A stretch of DNA of 64,000 nt from NCBI GenBank assembly GCA_902613545.1, contig CACMHW010000001.1:205114-269113 (forward strand), written 5' to 3'. The first letter of the stretch is position 1; the number at the start of each line of letters is the position of its first letter. Positions 11,292 to 23,988 of the stretch are shown in pieces. This DNA is from an uncultured Pelagibacteraceae bacterium (GTDB lineage Bacteria; Pseudomonadota; Alphaproteobacteria; Pelagibacterales; Pelagibacteraceae). Below the pieces are notes generated by a model. That model did not search any database. It was not told the DNA's origin and saw only the letters and a program-made list of their open reading frames with translations. Position numbers and translations under genes: made by a program.

Positions 11292-12632
11292 TTAAATATC
11301 TAAAAATAATCTCTTGGGTTGTTCTAAAGACTCTTTAATAATTTTTAAAAAAGAAACTGCTTCTTTACCGTCAATTATTCTGTGGTCATAAGATAAAGCT
11401 AAAAACATAACAGGCCTTATTTCAACATTGCTGTTTACAGCTATTGGTCTTTGAACAATATTATGCATTCCAAGCACTGCAGATTGAGGTGGATTTAAAA
11501 TAGGCGTAGATAACATAGATCCATAAATTCCACCATTAGTAATTGTGAATGTACCACCTTGTAAATCTTCTATAGTAATCTTACTATCTCTTGCTTTTTG
11601 TCCGAGTTCACTAATATTTTTTTCAATATCAGCAAAAGACATTTCATCTGTTTGTCTTAAAACTGGAACTACCAAACCTCTATCAGTTCCTACAGCAATG
11701 CTTATATTATAATAATTTTTGTAAACTATTTCCTCACCTTGAATTTCTGCGTTAATTGAAGGAAAATTTTTTAATCCTATTACACATGCTTTTACAAAAA
11801 AAGACATAAACCCAAGTTTTACTCCATAACTTTTTAAAAATTCATCTTTGTATTGATTTCTCATTGATATCACTTCGCTCATATCCACTTCATTAAATGT
11901 CGTTAGCATTGCAGCATTTTCTTGGGCCTCTTTAAGTCTTTTAGCAATCGTTAACCTCAATCTTGTCATTCTAACTCTTTCCTCTGGACCATATTTTATT
12001 TTTCTTTCAGCTGGAGAAGGTTTAGAACCCATTAAACTCATAATGTCTTCTTTTAAAATCAATCCATTTTTTCCAGTCCCTTCAATTTTATTTATATCTA
12101 CATTTGCTTCGTTTGCCATTTTACGAGCAGCCGGAGAAATCTGGGTTTCTTTTTTTGCTGGAATGGTTTTTTTTGCTTTTACTTCTTGATGTGCTTCCTC
12201 TAATATTAGTGGTTCTTCATCCGTTTCTATACTTTCGTTATCCAATTTTAAAATAGGTTCATCGATTTGTGGTTTGTTGATTTTTTTTGAAATCTTTTTT
12301 TCTTTTTTTTCTTCAAATAGTTTTATATTTTTACTTTTATCTTTTTTGGGCGGGCTATAAGTTTTAATTTCTTTTGGAATATTTTCTTGCTTGGTATTAT
12401 TGCTAATTGTACCTAATAACGAACCCACGTTTACAGTTTCTCCTTCTTTAACGGCGATGCTTCCTAAAAATCCGTTTATTGGTGCTGGAACCTCAACATT
12501 TACTTTATCTGTCTCTAGTTCAACTACTGGTTCGTCTGCGATTACTTTATCGCCCTGTGATTTTAACCACTTAGAAACTGTTGCTTCAGTAACTGACTCA
12601 CCCAATGATGGAACTGTAATTTTTTCTGACAT
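11292..12632 (-). CDS. sucB: 2-oxoglutarate dehydrogenase E2, dihydrolipoyl succinyltransferase
   Basis: E2 forms the core of the 2-oxoglutarate dehydrogenase complex and transfers the succinyl group from lipoamide to CoA. Domains in order: one lipoyl domain (residues 1-78, lipoylated Lys 43 in [11 protein letters not shown]); a long Lys/Glu-rich linker (about 80-160); the E3/E1-binding domain (about 165-200, '[15 protein letters not shown]'); and the catalytic domain with C-terminal SYDHRIIDG, where the His and Asp are catalytic. The total is 446 residues. The linker is unusually charged, without the Ala/Pro-rich composition typical of E2 proteins. It starts 1 base downstream of sucA. Confidence 0.97.
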   Translation of the reverse strand: MSEKITVPSLGESVTEATVSKWLKSQGDKVIADEPVVELETDKVNVEVPAPINGFLGSIAVKEGETVNVGSLLGTISNNTKQENIPKEIKTYSPPKKDKSKNIKLFEEKKEKKISKKINKPQIDEPILKLDNESIETDEEPLILEEAHQEVKAKKTIPAKKETQISPAARKMANEANVDINKIEGTGKNGLILKEDIMSLMGSKPSPAERKIKYGPEERVRMTRLRLTIAKRLKEAQENAAMLTTFNEVDMSEVISMRNQYKDEFLKSYGVKLGFMSFFVKACVIGLKNFPSINAEIQGEEIVYKNYYNISIAVGTDRGLVVPVLRQTDEMSFADIEKNISELGQKARDSKITIEDLQGGTFTITNGGIYGSMLSTPILNPPQSAVLGMHNIVQRPIAVNSNVEIRPVMFLALSYDHRIIDGKEAVSFLKIIKESLEQPKRLFLDI

Positions 12633-15521
12633 TTAATCTTTTAGTATCTTTTCTAATATTTCTTTTTGTTGTGCAAGATGTTTATTAGCATTTCCAGTCG
12701 CAGTGGAAGAAGAAGCCTTTCTTCCTACATATTTTACGTTGATATCTTTAAAATTTATTATTTCTAGGGTTCTTTCAATATAATTTCTTACAGTATTCCA
12801 TGCACCCATATTTTTAGGTTCTTCTTGACACCAAATAAACTCTGCATTTTTATATCTTTTTAAAACATTGGCTAAAGTTTTTGCTGGAAAAGGATATAGT
12901 TGCTCTAATCGTACAAAAATTACTTTGTCTTTTTTATTTTTTTCTCTTGCCTCTACTAAATCATAGTATATTTTTCCTGAACACATTACTACTTTTTTGA
13001 TTTTACTATCTTTTTTAAGAGAAATAAGTTTGTTTTCTTTTTTATAAGCGTCGTCCTCTAAAACTCTGTGAAATGAACTTCTAGATGTAAATTCTGAAAT
13101 ATTTGAAATACATCTTTTATGTCTCAATAAAGATTTCGGTGTCATTATTATCAATGGTTTTCTGAACTCTCTATGCATTTGTCTTCTTAAGACGTGAAAA
13201 TAGTTAGATGGGGTTGTGCAATTAACTACTTGTATGTTTTCACCAGCACAAAGTTGAAGGAATCGTTCTAGTCTTGCGGATGAATGTTCAGGTCCTTGTC
13301 CCTCATAACCATGCGGAAGTAATAGGACCAGACCACTAGCTCTTCCCCATTTAGACTCTGAGGATGTAATAAATTGGTCTATTATAACTTGACCGCCATT
13401 TGCAAAATCTCCAAATTGAGCTTCCCATAAAACTAATGTTTCTGGTTCAGATAATGAGTATCCAAATTCAAATCCTAAAACTGCAAGCTCAGATAACAAA
13501 CTATCTATTACTTCAAATTTCATTTGACCTTTTTCAATATTATTTACAGGTATGTATCTGTCATGATTTTCTTGATTTCTTAAAATTGCGTGTCTCTGGC
13601 TAAATGTTCCTCTACCTGAGTCCTGTCCAGATAATCTTACTGAAAAACCCTCCGTTAATAATGTCCCTATTGCTAAACTTTCAGCTGAGGACCAATCAAG
13701 TTTTCCTGCATTCAACATTTCCTTTCTTAACTCAAATACTCTTTTAAGTGTTTTATGAGCATTAAAATTTGTAGGTAAAGTAAAAATCTTTTTACCTATT
13801 TTTTCCAATTTACTTCTTTCAATACCACTCACACCCCTTTTATCTTTCCCAAGACCTGGTTTAAATCTCGACCAAGCACCATCAAACCACTTTAATTCTG
13901 ACTTATAGCTTTTTGAAATATTAAATTCTTTTTCTAAATACTTTTTAAATTCAACTTTTTCTTTTTGTAGTTTTTCATCAGAAGTTAAACCTTCAGCTGA
14001 AAGCCTTTTTCCATATAAAGTAAGTGTAGTAGGATGAGATTTGATCTTTTTGTACATAATCGGTTGAGTAAATGAAGGCTCATCACCTTCATTGTGTCCA
14101 AAACGTCTGTAACAAACCATATCAATCACAACATCACGATTAAATTTTTGCCTGTACTCTGTAGCAATCTTAGCACAATGAACAACAGCTTCTGGATCAT
14201 CTCCATTAACATGAAAAATTGGTGCTTGGGCAATTTTAGCTACATCTGAAGGGTAAGGAGAAGAACGAGCGAAACGAGGTGCTGTTGTAAATCCTATCTG
14301 ATTATTAACAATTATATGAATTGTTCCGCCAATATTATGTCCGGGTAAGCCTGACATCGCAAAGCACTCTGCCACTATCCCCTGTCCAGCAAATGCTGCG
14401 TCTCCATGCATCAAAACTGGGATAACTTTTTTTCTATTTTTATCTTTGTGAAAAAATTGTTTTGCTCTTACTTGACCTAATACAACTGGATTGACTGCTT
14501 CTAAATGTGAGGGATTATCTGTTAAACTTATGTGAACAGAATTTCCATCAAACTCTCTGTTAGAAGAAGCTCCAAGATGATATTTTACATCTCCTTCAAA
14601 ATCTTTACTTGCATTAACTGACTTACCAAAGAATTCACTAAATATTGCTCTGAAAGGTTTTCCCATAACATTTGCAAGTACGTTAAGTCTTCCTCTGTGA
14701 GGCATACCAATTTTTATTTCTTTGGCTCCAAGATTTCCACCTCTTTTAATAATTTGTTCTAATGCAGGGATTAATGACTCTCCTCCATCTAGGCCAAATC
14801 TTTTAGTGCCCACAAATTTGACGTGTAAGTATTTTTCAAATCCCTCTGCTTGAATTATTTTATTTAATATTGCTTTTTTTCCATTATGAGTAAATACAAT
14901 ATCCTTTTCCGGTCCTTCAATTCTATTTCTTATCCAAGCTTTCTCTTCTGGGTCACCCATATGCATAAATTCATAACCAATTGCAGAACAATATGTTTTT
15001 TTTAAAATATCTAATATTTGATTCAAATCTGCATACTGAAGTCCTAAAACACCGTCTAAAAATATTTTTCTTTTATAATCTTTCTTTTTAAATCCGTAAC
15101 TTTCCGGTTTTAGTTCTGGATGTTCCTCTTTTTTTTGAATTGACAACGGATCTAAATTTGCAATTAAATGTCCTCGAATTCTATATGCCCTAATAAGCAT
15201 AATTGCTCGAACTGAGTCCTTAGATGCTTCTTTTACTGAACTTAAGTTAAAATCTTCGTTAACTTCTTTATTTTTTTCATTATCGATTAAATAAGATTTT
15301 GATCCTTGAATTTTTTTTTCAGGTGACCAACTAGGTCCATTTAAATCTTCTAAAATAATTTTTTCATCCTCGCTTAAACCATCAAAAAACTTACTCCAGC
15401 TATTTGGAATAGATTTTGGGTCAGTTAAATAATCTGAATAAAACTGATTTATGAACTCGGAGTTTATCCCTGACAAAAAAGAGGTTTTTTTAAAAGTAAT
15501 ATTATTATCTGATGAAGACAT
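12633..15521 (-). CDS. sucA: 2-oxoglutarate dehydrogenase E1
   Basis: This thiamine-diphosphate enzyme decarboxylates 2-oxoglutarate and succinylates the lipoyl group of SucB. It has 962 residues, full length for the family. The N-terminal 'FINQFYSDYLTDPKSIPNSW' segment is the E2-contacting region. 'GMPHRGRLNVLANV', 'HGDAAFAGQGIVAE' and 'NNQIGFTT' form the cofactor site, and the C-terminal transketolase-like domain has 'LPHGYEGQGPEHSSAR'. It belongs to the sucCDAB-lpd unit. The 32-base gap before sucD is the largest inside this set. Confidence 0.98.
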   Translation of the reverse strand: MSSSDNNITFKKTSFLSGINSEFINQFYSDYLTDPKSIPNSWSKFFDGLSEDEKIILEDLNGPSWSPEKKIQGSKSYLIDNEKNKEVNEDFNLSSVKEASKDSVRAIMLIRAYRIRGHLIANLDPLSIQKKEEHPELKPESYGFKKKDYKRKIFLDGVLGLQYADLNQILDILKKTYCSAIGYEFMHMGDPEEKAWIRNRIEGPEKDIVFTHNGKKAILNKIIQAEGFEKYLHVKFVGTKRFGLDGGESLIPALEQIIKRGGNLGAKEIKIGMPHRGRLNVLANVMGKPFRAIFSEFFGKSVNASKDFEGDVKYHLGASSNREFDGNSVHISLTDNPSHLEAVNPVVLGQVRAKQFFHKDKNRKKVIPVLMHGDAAFAGQGIVAECFAMSGLPGHNIGGTIHIIVNNQIGFTTAPRFARSSPYPSDVAKIAQAPIFHVNGDDPEAVVHCAKIATEYRQKFNRDVVIDMVCYRRFGHNEGDEPSFTQPIMYKKIKSHPTTLTLYGKRLSAEGLTSDEKLQKEKVEFKKYLEKEFNISKSYKSELKWFDGAWSRFKPGLGKDKRGVSGIERSKLEKIGKKIFTLPTNFNAHKTLKRVFELRKEMLNAGKLDWSSAESLAIGTLLTEGFSVRLSGQDSGRGTFSQRHAILRNQENHDRYIPVNNIEKGQMKFEVIDSLLSELAVLGFEFGYSLSEPETLVLWEAQFGDFANGGQVIIDQFITSSESKWGRASGLVLLLPHGYEGQGPEHSSARLERFLQLCAGENIQVVNCTTPSNYFHVLRRQMHREFRKPLIIMTPKSLLRHKRCISNISEFTSRSSFHRVLEDDAYKKENKLISLKKDSKIKKVVMCSGKIYYDLVEAREKNKKDKVIFVRLEQLYPFPAKTLANVLKRYKNAEFIWCQEEPKNMGAWNTVRNYIERTLEIINFKDINVKYVGRKASSSTATGNANKHLAQQKEILEKILKD

Positions 15522-15553
15522 TGATATTTTATTTTAACATAAATTATTAAAAA

Positions 15554-16429
15554 TCAACTATTTAGTTTATTTAATAATGTTTTTCCTATATCAGCGGGTG
15601 AGTTAGATATAGTAATACCTGCAGATTTCATAGTTTCAATTTTTTCTTCTGCGCCTCCCTTACCCCCAGAAATTATAGCTCCAGCATGTCCCATTCTTCT
15701 TCCAGGTGGTGCGGTTAATCCTGCTATAAAACCTACCATTGGTTTCTTAATTTTTTCCCTCCTTAAAAAGTCAGCAGCTTCTTCTTCAGCAGTTCCGCCT
15801 ATTTCACCAATCATAACGATTGACTTTGTTTCATTATCTTTTAAAAAAAGTTCTAAACAGTCAATAAAATTTGTTCCATTAATCGGATCACCTCCAATAC
15901 CAATACAAGTTGATTGCCCCATACCAATAGCTGTTGTCTGGGCTACTGCTTCATAAGTCAATGTTCCTGATCTTGATACAATACCAACAGTTCCTTTTTT
16001 ATGAATATTGCCTGGCATAATACCAATTTTACATTCTTCGGGAGTTATAATTCCAGGACAATTAGGTCCGATCAATCTTGAAGAGCCTCTACTCAAAGAT
16101 TTTTTAACCTTTAGCATATCTAAAATTGGTATGCCTTCCGTTATACAAACAATTAATTCTATTTTGGACTCTATCGCCTCAATAATTGCATCGCCAGCAA
16201 ATTTTGGTGGAACATAAATCATAGTAGCATTGGCTTGCGTTTTTTCTTTTGCTTCTTGGACTGAATTGAAAACTGGTAAACCTAAATGTCTCTGGCCTCC
16301 TTTTTTGGGAGTAACTCCACCAACTAGGTTTGTTCCATAATTAATTGCTTGTTCCGAATGGAAAGTACCATGTGTTCCAGTAAAACCTTGACATATTACT
16401 TTTGTTTTTTTGTCGACTAAAACTGGCAT
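15554..16429 (-). CDS. sucD: Succinyl-CoA synthetase subunit alpha
   Basis: The alpha subunit binds CoA and carries the phosphorylated His of succinyl-CoA synthetase, which makes ATP or GTP from succinyl-CoA in the TCA cycle. The 291-residue protein has an N-terminal CoA-binding Rossmann domain ('[14 protein letters not shown]') and the active-site '[11 protein letters not shown]' with the phosphorylated His. Its start overlaps the sucC stop by one base, so the subunits are translationally coupled. Confidence 0.98.
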   Translation of the reverse strand: MPVLVDKKTKVICQGFTGTHGTFHSEQAINYGTNLVGGVTPKKGGQRHLGLPVFNSVQEAKEKTQANATMIYVPPKFAGDAIIEAIESKIELIVCITEGIPILDMLKVKKSLSRGSSRLIGPNCPGIITPEECKIGIMPGNIHKKGTVGIVSRSGTLTYEAVAQTTAIGMGQSTCIGIGGDPINGTNFIDCLELFLKDNETKSIVMIGEIGGTAEEEAADFLRREKIKKPMVGFIAGLTAPPGRRMGHAGAIISGGKGGAEEKIETMKSAGITISNSPADIGKTLLNKLNS

Positions 16430-17592
16430 TATCTTATTGCCTCAACAATTTTCTTTGCGGCATCATTCAAATCTGATGCTGACAGTATCTTCAAATTAGA
16501 ATCATCTAATATTTTTTTTCCCTCTTTAAAATTTGTTCCCGCCAATCTAACAACCAGGGGCACCGACAAATTAATTTCTTTAGCGGCATCAACAACTCCT
16601 TGTGCAAGAACATCACATCTCATTATTCCTCCAAATATATTTATAAGAATACCTTTAACATTTTTATCTGATAAAATTAATTTAAAGGCGGCAGAAACTT
16701 TTTCTTTAGAGGCGCCACCCCCTACATCTAAAAAATTAGCTGGTTCTTGTCCATAAAGCTTTATTATATCCATAGTAGCCATGGCTAAACCAGCGCCATT
16801 CACCATACAACCTATTGAGCCGTTAAGTTTAATATATGCGAGATCATACTTACTTGCCTCAATTTCAGCTGGATCTTCCTCGTTTAAATCTCTTAATTCT
16901 AATATATCTGGCCTTCGAAAGATTGCATTATCATCGAAGTTCATTTTAGCATCAAGGCAAATCAATTCATCAGATTTAGTAATTATTAAAGGATTTATCT
17001 CAATCAAACTTGCATCTTTCTTTATAATTGTATCATAGAGTGATTTTACAAGTTTAAAAGCTACACCTTTTTGTTTGTCATTAAATTTAAAAACTGAAAT
17101 TATTTTATTAATTTCATCATTATTTGGACCATCATCTTTTAAATCAATTTTATTTGTAATTATTTTATTTGGTGTTTCAGATGCAACTTTTTCAATGTCC
17201 ATACCACCTTCAGTACTACTAATAAAAGCTATTTTTGATGTTTCTCTATCAATTAAACAAGATAAATAATATTCTTTAGAAATATCAGAAGCTTCCTCAA
17301 TGTATAATCTCTTAACTTTTTTACCTTCTGGACCAGTTTGATGGGTTATCAAAACTTTTCCCATCATTTTTTTTGCTTCTTTTTCTAGCTCTATTAGACC
17401 ATTTACAATTTTTACTCCACCAGCTTTTCCCCTGCCACCTGCGTGGATTTGTGCTTTTAAAACAAATATATCTCCGGAAAGTTTTTTTATTTTTTCTTTT
17501 ATTTCACTAATTGAAAAAATTACTATTCCTTTTGAAACCGGGGCTCCAAATTCTTTTAGGATTTCTTTTGCTTGGTGCTCATGTATATTCAT
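16429..17592 (-). CDS. sucC: Succinyl-CoA synthetase subunit beta
   Basis: The beta subunit has the ATP-grasp fold and binds nucleotide, Mg2+ and succinate. It has 387 residues, starting [19 protein letters not shown]. '[15 protein letters not shown]' (about 46-60) is the nucleotide-binding loop and '[16 protein letters not shown]' near the C-terminus is the signature at the alpha contact. It is followed by sucD with one-base overlap. The gene immediately upstream is an FkbM methyltransferase that ends one base before the sucC start, so sucC depends on transcription coming through the foreign-looking cassette, or on a promoter inside it. Confidence 0.98.
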   Translation of the reverse strand: MNIHEHQAKEILKEFGAPVSKGIVIFSISEIKEKIKKLSGDIFVLKAQIHAGGRGKAGGVKIVNGLIELEKEAKKMMGKVLITHQTGPEGKKVKRLYIEEASDISKEYYLSCLIDRETSKIAFISSTEGGMDIEKVASETPNKIITNKIDLKDDGPNNDEINKIISVFKFNDKQKGVAFKLVKSLYDTIIKKDASLIEINPLIITKSDELICLDAKMNFDDNAIFRRPDILELRDLNEEDPAEIEASKYDLAYIKLNGSIGCMVNGAGLAMATMDIIKLYGQEPANFLDVGGGASKEKVSAAFKLILSDKNVKGILINIFGGIMRCDVLAQGVVDAAKEINLSVPLVVRLAGTNFKEGKKILDDSNLKILSASDLNDAAKKIVEAIR

Positions 17593-17593
17593 A

Positions 17594-18307
17594 TTACTCA
17601 GCTTTTTTTGTATAAATTCTATCTTCCCATGTCGTAAATGGAAATTTAAATTTATCTTTTAACTCATAATTATTTCTAATCAAGAAATTATGAACTTTTT
17701 TTGGTTTATAGTTTCGATAAATTTCATCATTATGTATTTCAACTAAGATATGAGTTATCATTTTAAAACTTTTACTCATGCCTTTTAGCACCTGTAATTC
17801 GTGACCCTCTGTATCAATTTTTACTAAGTCTATTTTAAAAATTTTATTTTTTTTAATAATGTTGTCTAAAGTGTATGTTTTAACAATAGTTTTTTTATTA
17901 ATCATCTTTCTGAAACTTTTGCCAAACAAAAAAGCCTTTGCTTTTAGATAGTTATTTTTTTTATTAAAAGTTGAAAAAGAAGACGTTAAGTCGTGTTCAT
18001 TAATAGATAAAAGTTTCTTTGACTGTTTGTCTGAGATTGCAAAGTTAAAACATTTAATATTACGTTTATTTTTATATTTTTTTTTTATAAAGCTAAAAAT
18101 CTTATCTTGAGGCTCAAACATTAAAACTTTTAAGTTTTTAAAATTTTTTACAAAAAGATCAGTATATGTTCCATTATGAGAGCCGATATCAAAATAAAAT
18201 TCGATATTAATTTTATTTCTTAAAAAATATTTTATTATTTTTTTTTGGTGATAGTAAATATCTATGAGATCAAAAAAAAATATTGCAAGAAGTTTAGCTA
18301 AATTCAT
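17594..18307 (-). CDS. FkbM-family methyltransferase
   Basis: A probable SAM-dependent O-methyltransferase of 237 residues. The SAM-binding loop is FDIGSHNG (39-46), followed by 'VLMFEPQ' (acidic ribose-binding residue) and the family's 'VKIDTEGHE' motif with 'EIH' further on. FkbM enzymes methylate sugars in exopolysaccharides, O-antigens and some natural products; the substrate here cannot be read from sequence. It overlaps the membrane glycan gene upstream by 14 bases and stops one base before sucC. It is very rich in A/T, Lys and Phe. Together with the two genes upstream it interrupts the mdh-sucC junction. Confidence 0.8.
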   Translation of the reverse strand: MNLAKLLAIFFFDLIDIYYHQKKIIKYFLRNKINIEFYFDIGSHNGTYTDLFVKNFKNLKVLMFEPQDKIFSFIKKKYKNKRNIKCFNFAISDKQSKKLLSINEHDLTSSFSTFNKKNNYLKAKAFLFGKSFRKMINKKTIVKTYTLDNIIKKNKIFKIDLVKIDTEGHELQVLKGMSKSFKMITHILVEIHNDEIYRNYKPKKVHNFLIRNNYELKDKFKFPFTTWEDRIYTKKAE

Positions 18308-19850
18308 ATAAATCCTTACAGTCTTTATTTATCTCATACTTAAAAATTATATCTCCAAGTTTGGTTTTTGAAAAACATTCCTCTTTATACAATAATGAAA
18401 GATATATCTTCAAATCATTACCTACAGTGTAAATTTTCAGAATATTATTTTCTAACAATTTGTCAGTAAAAAATTTTTTGTAAATAAAGAAGTCTTTTCT
18501 ACCTTTAATAGGAAAACTAACATCAGGATGATGCCACTGATTGGGAGAATAATCATTAGTTCTCAATATAGATGACAAAAACAAATAATTTGTTATCAGC
18601 ATATATTTATCTTTTTCTCCATAAAGAATTGAAATCGATTTTTTAATTTCACTTAATTCAAGTGATGGGTTTTTTTTATAATCTTTAGTGATCCACTTTA
18701 ATCCGCTTAAACTTTTATCAATAATTTTTGCATCAATAGCCAAGTTTAAATCTATAAATTCCAAAGAATGAAACTTTCTTTTTTCATTAAATCTATCATG
18801 ATATTTCAATACAGAAAAAATACAAATTATCATCAAAAAATATTTGATTATTTGTTTTTTTGAAAAATATTTTGAAATATAAAAATGATTAAAAGCTGTA
18901 AGTATTGGTATGAGAAAAAAAATAAAGTTTTCATTCAAGGTTAATAGTTGATGAAATAAAAGAATAAGAGTTAAAAAAATAATCGAGCTAAAGATTAAAA
19001 TTTCATTTATATTTTTTTTGAGTTGGCCGCTAAAGCAGATTAAAACACTAATTATAAGAGGTATAAAAATAAATTTATACTGGTGAAGTATACCAAACAG
19101 ATCTAGATTAAAATCTCTCAATCTATAAGAGCCAATTGAACTTCCATAAATTATATATTGTTGAAAAAAATTATTAATAGTTATTTTTGAAAAAAAAAAA
19201 AATATTAATAATAAAAAAAAAGTTATTATTAGACCTATTAAAGTGTTTAAGAACATGTCTTTTTTATTCTTACTTAATATAAAAGCTGCTAAACCTAAGA
19301 TGAGGATCGTAATTACTCCATAAGAAGTTGGTGTTTGTTTACATAAAAATGCTAAAGTTAGGATTGGTGGTATATAGATAAAAAATTTAAAGTTTTGTTT
19401 TTTTATGCCAATTATAAAAAGATAAAAACTTAATAATAAAAAAATTGTAGCGTGGTGATCTACAAAAGGGGTTCCTACAACTGGGTACATTAATGTTGCA
19501 AACATTAACGAGTAAAATGTTGAGTAAAAAATATTAAGACCTAAATTTTTTAAAAAAAGATATGTGCCAAGAGTTATAATCACATTAAATAGAGATGAAT
19601 GCACTGTATAAGTATTCCAACTCACGCCACCAATAAAAAAGAAAAAAGCATTTAAATAATCCATTAAGGGGCCTGTAGTAAGCCAATAGTCTTCGAAAGG
19701 GATTAATCCGTTTAGTACTTTATATCCACCGTTATAAAGAACAAAAGTATCCATTGGTTCAACACCAAAGTTTGCATAGTACTTATTGATAAAAAAAGAG
19801 AATGTTACTAAAAAAAAAATTTGAAGTATTTCTAGATTTTTAGATAACAT
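18294..19850 (-). CDS. Polytopic membrane protein, probable GT-C-type glycosyltransferase
   Basis: A 518-residue protein with about ten hydrophobic segments up to residue ~350 and a soluble C-terminal third. An acidic pair lies in the first external loop (EPMD, residues 31-34), as in GT-C enzymes, which take sugars from lipid-phosphate donors. 'GYKVLNGLIPFEDYW' and 'VDHHATIFLL' resemble GT39/GT83-like proteins, but no decisive catalytic motif was recognised, so the assignment rests on topology and context. It lies between two methyltransferase genes with coupled junctions (1-base and 14-base overlaps). Base composition is lower in GC than the flanking TCA genes. A flippase- or ligase-like protein is an alternative. 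Confidence 0.55.
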   Translation of the reverse strand: MLSKNLEILQIFFLVTFSFFINKYYANFGVEPMDTFVLYNGGYKVLNGLIPFEDYWLTTGPLMDYLNAFFFFIGGVSWNTYTVHSSLFNVIITLGTYLFLKNLGLNIFYSTFYSLMFATLMYPVVGTPFVDHHATIFLLLSFYLFIIGIKKQNFKFFIYIPPILTLAFLCKQTPTSYGVITILILGLAAFILSKNKKDMFLNTLIGLIITFFLLLIFFFFSKITINNFFQQYIIYGSSIGSYRLRDFNLDLFGILHQYKFIFIPLIISVLICFSGQLKKNINEILIFSSIIFLTLILLFHQLLTLNENFIFFLIPILTAFNHFYISKYFSKKQIIKYFLMIICIFSVLKYHDRFNEKRKFHSLEFIDLNLAIDAKIIDKSLSGLKWITKDYKKNPSLELSEIKKSISILYGEKDKYMLITNYLFLSSILRTNDYSPNQWHHPDVSFPIKGRKDFFIYKKFFTDKLLENNILKIYTVGNDLKIYLSLLYKEECFSKTKLGDIIFKYEINKDCKDLYEFS

Positions 19851-20704
19851 TATTTTTTGTGTATAAAAGCTATATCTGAAACATTCAAGTTATTTATAAT
19901 CATCGAACCTTTTTCTAGATTGATACTATGAATATTATTAATTAAATATTCTTTCTCTTCATCATTTAAAAAAGATGAGTGAAAATTTTCTTTATTTTTA
20001 ATCTTCAGCAATAATTGTAAAGGAGTTGTTTCTTTATTATCATAAGGATTTAACTCTTTGAAAGCTTCAAATTGATTAAGATCCTCAATTACGTAAACTC
20101 CGCCTTTTTTCAATTTCTTAAATAATATTGAAAAAGCAATTATAATGTCTCTCAAATTATGACTTGCATCATCTATTATTAAATCTAAATCACCTTCAAT
20201 ATGATTAGATAAATTTTTTAATATTTTTTTCGAGGAAACATCAACAAATAGTTCTGTAATTCTTTTTGACTCAAATTTCATTTGAAAAGGATTAATATTT
20301 GCTCCTATCATAAGAACATTAGGAAAATAATAAAAAAAACTTGCTAAACCTTTTCCTTCATGAGAACCAAGTTCCAACAATGTGAACTTTTTTTCTTTTA
20401 AGTGTTTAAGATGTTTTTCGTAAAAGATAGAATAATTATGAGAGAATATTTTATCTTTACCGCTAGAATAATAGGAACCCTTATCACAATTAAAGTGGAT
20501 AAATAATTCATCAAGGCTCAATTCTGATAAATTTTTTTTAGTTATATGATCGATATTCACACAATTTATTGAAAATTTATGTCGAAAATATCTAATGAAG
20601 AATTTATATAAGACTCCGAAAATTTTACGAAAAAATGAAAAATATTTTTTTTTGAAAACTTCCCTTTTTAGAATGTTTTGGTAAGAAAACCAAAAATTTT
20701 TCAT
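19850..20704 (-). CDS. Class I SAM-dependent methyltransferase, sugar/macrolide type
   Basis: A 284-residue protein with a SAM-binding loop LLELGSHEGKG (109-119) and an acidic metal-binding-like motif LIIDDASH (175-182), followed by 'FKKLKKGGVYVIEDL'. This pattern fits the metal-dependent O-methyltransferases related to MycE, TylE and CmcI-like proteins that act on sugars or polyketides. The first ~60 residues are basic and lack a clear domain. It is the first gene of the three-gene cassette after mdh and overlaps the membrane gene by one base. The substrate is unknown; surface polysaccharide is the best guess from context. Confidence 0.7.
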   Translation of the reverse strand: MKNFWFSYQNILKREVFKKKYFSFFRKIFGVLYKFFIRYFRHKFSINCVNIDHITKKNLSELSLDELFIHFNCDKGSYYSSGKDKIFSHNYSIFYEKHLKHLKEKKFTLLELGSHEGKGLASFFYYFPNVLMIGANINPFQMKFESKRITELFVDVSSKKILKNLSNHIEGDLDLIIDDASHNLRDIIIAFSILFKKLKKGGVYVIEDLNQFEAFKELNPYDNKETTPLQLLLKIKNKENFHSSFLNDEEKEYLINNIHSINLEKGSMIINNLNVSDIAFIHKK

Positions 20705-20725
20705 AACTATTAAATAAATTTTTAT

Positions 20726-23186
<2,461 letters not shown>

Positions 23187-23209
23187 GATGTAATTGAATA
23201 AATAAGCTT

Positions 23210-23986
23210 TTAGCTTGTTGCAAGCATTTTTTTGATAGATCCGATAGCTTTTGCAGGATTAAGTCCTTTCGGACATGAATTAGTGCAATTCATTATAGTA
23301 TGACATCTATATAGCTTTAATTCATCAGCGACTTTCTTTAATCTTTCTTTTTTATCACCATCTCTACTATCATTTATCCAACGATATGCTTGCAGTAGAA
23401 CTGCCGGCCCTAAATATTTATCACCATTCCACCAATAACTTGGGCAAGACGTAGAACAACAAGCACATAAAATACATTCATAATATCCATCTAATTTTTC
23501 TCTGTCCTTCTGTGACTGTTTAAGTTCTGTTTTCTCTTGTCCAGTTTGATCAACTTTCAACCAAGGCTGAATAGATTCATATTGTTTGTACAAAGTTGTG
23601 AGATCTCCAATTAAATCTTTTACTACTTTTAAATGAGGTAAAGGATAAATATTTAGATCCCCACTTGTATCTGTATGAGATTTTATACAAGCTAAGCCAT
23701 TTACTCCATCAATGTTCATTGCACAGGATCCGCAAACGCCGTGAGCACAAGATCTTCTGAATGTTAAAGACGGATCTATTTCATTTTTTATTTTGAATAG
23801 TATATCCAAAACCTTTGGTCCACAATTATCCATATCGACTTCATATGTATCAATCCTTGGATTCTTTCCTGTTGAAGGATCCCACCTGTAAACATTTATT
23901 TTTCTTAGATTTTTTGATTTAGTTTTGTCTTTAAAATAATTTCCTACCTCGATTTTAGAATTTTGCGGTAGGCTAAATTGCGCCAT
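23210..23986 (-). CDS. sdhB: Succinate dehydrogenase iron-sulfur subunit
   Basis: Carries electrons from the FAD of SdhA to quinone. The 258-residue protein has an N-terminal plant-type ferredoxin domain with [2Fe-2S] ligands in '[18 protein letters not shown]' and a later Cys in 'GLACI'. The C-terminal domain has '[16 protein letters not shown]' and '[17 protein letters not shown]', giving the [4Fe-4S] and [3Fe-4S] clusters. It lies 2 bases downstream of sdhA, last of sdhCDAB. Confidence 0.98.
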   Translation of the reverse strand: MAQFSLPQNSKIEVGNYFKDKTKSKNLRKINVYRWDPSTGKNPRIDTYEVDMDNCGPKVLDILFKIKNEIDPSLTFRRSCAHGVCGSCAMNIDGVNGLACIKSHTDTSGDLNIYPLPHLKVVKDLIGDLTTLYKQYESIQPWLKVDQTGQEKTELKQSQKDREKLDGYYECILCACCSTSCPSYWWNGDKYLGPAVLLQAYRWINDSRDGDKKERLKKVADELKLYRCHTIMNCTNSCPKGLNPAKAIGSIKKMLATS

Positions 23987-23988
23987 TA

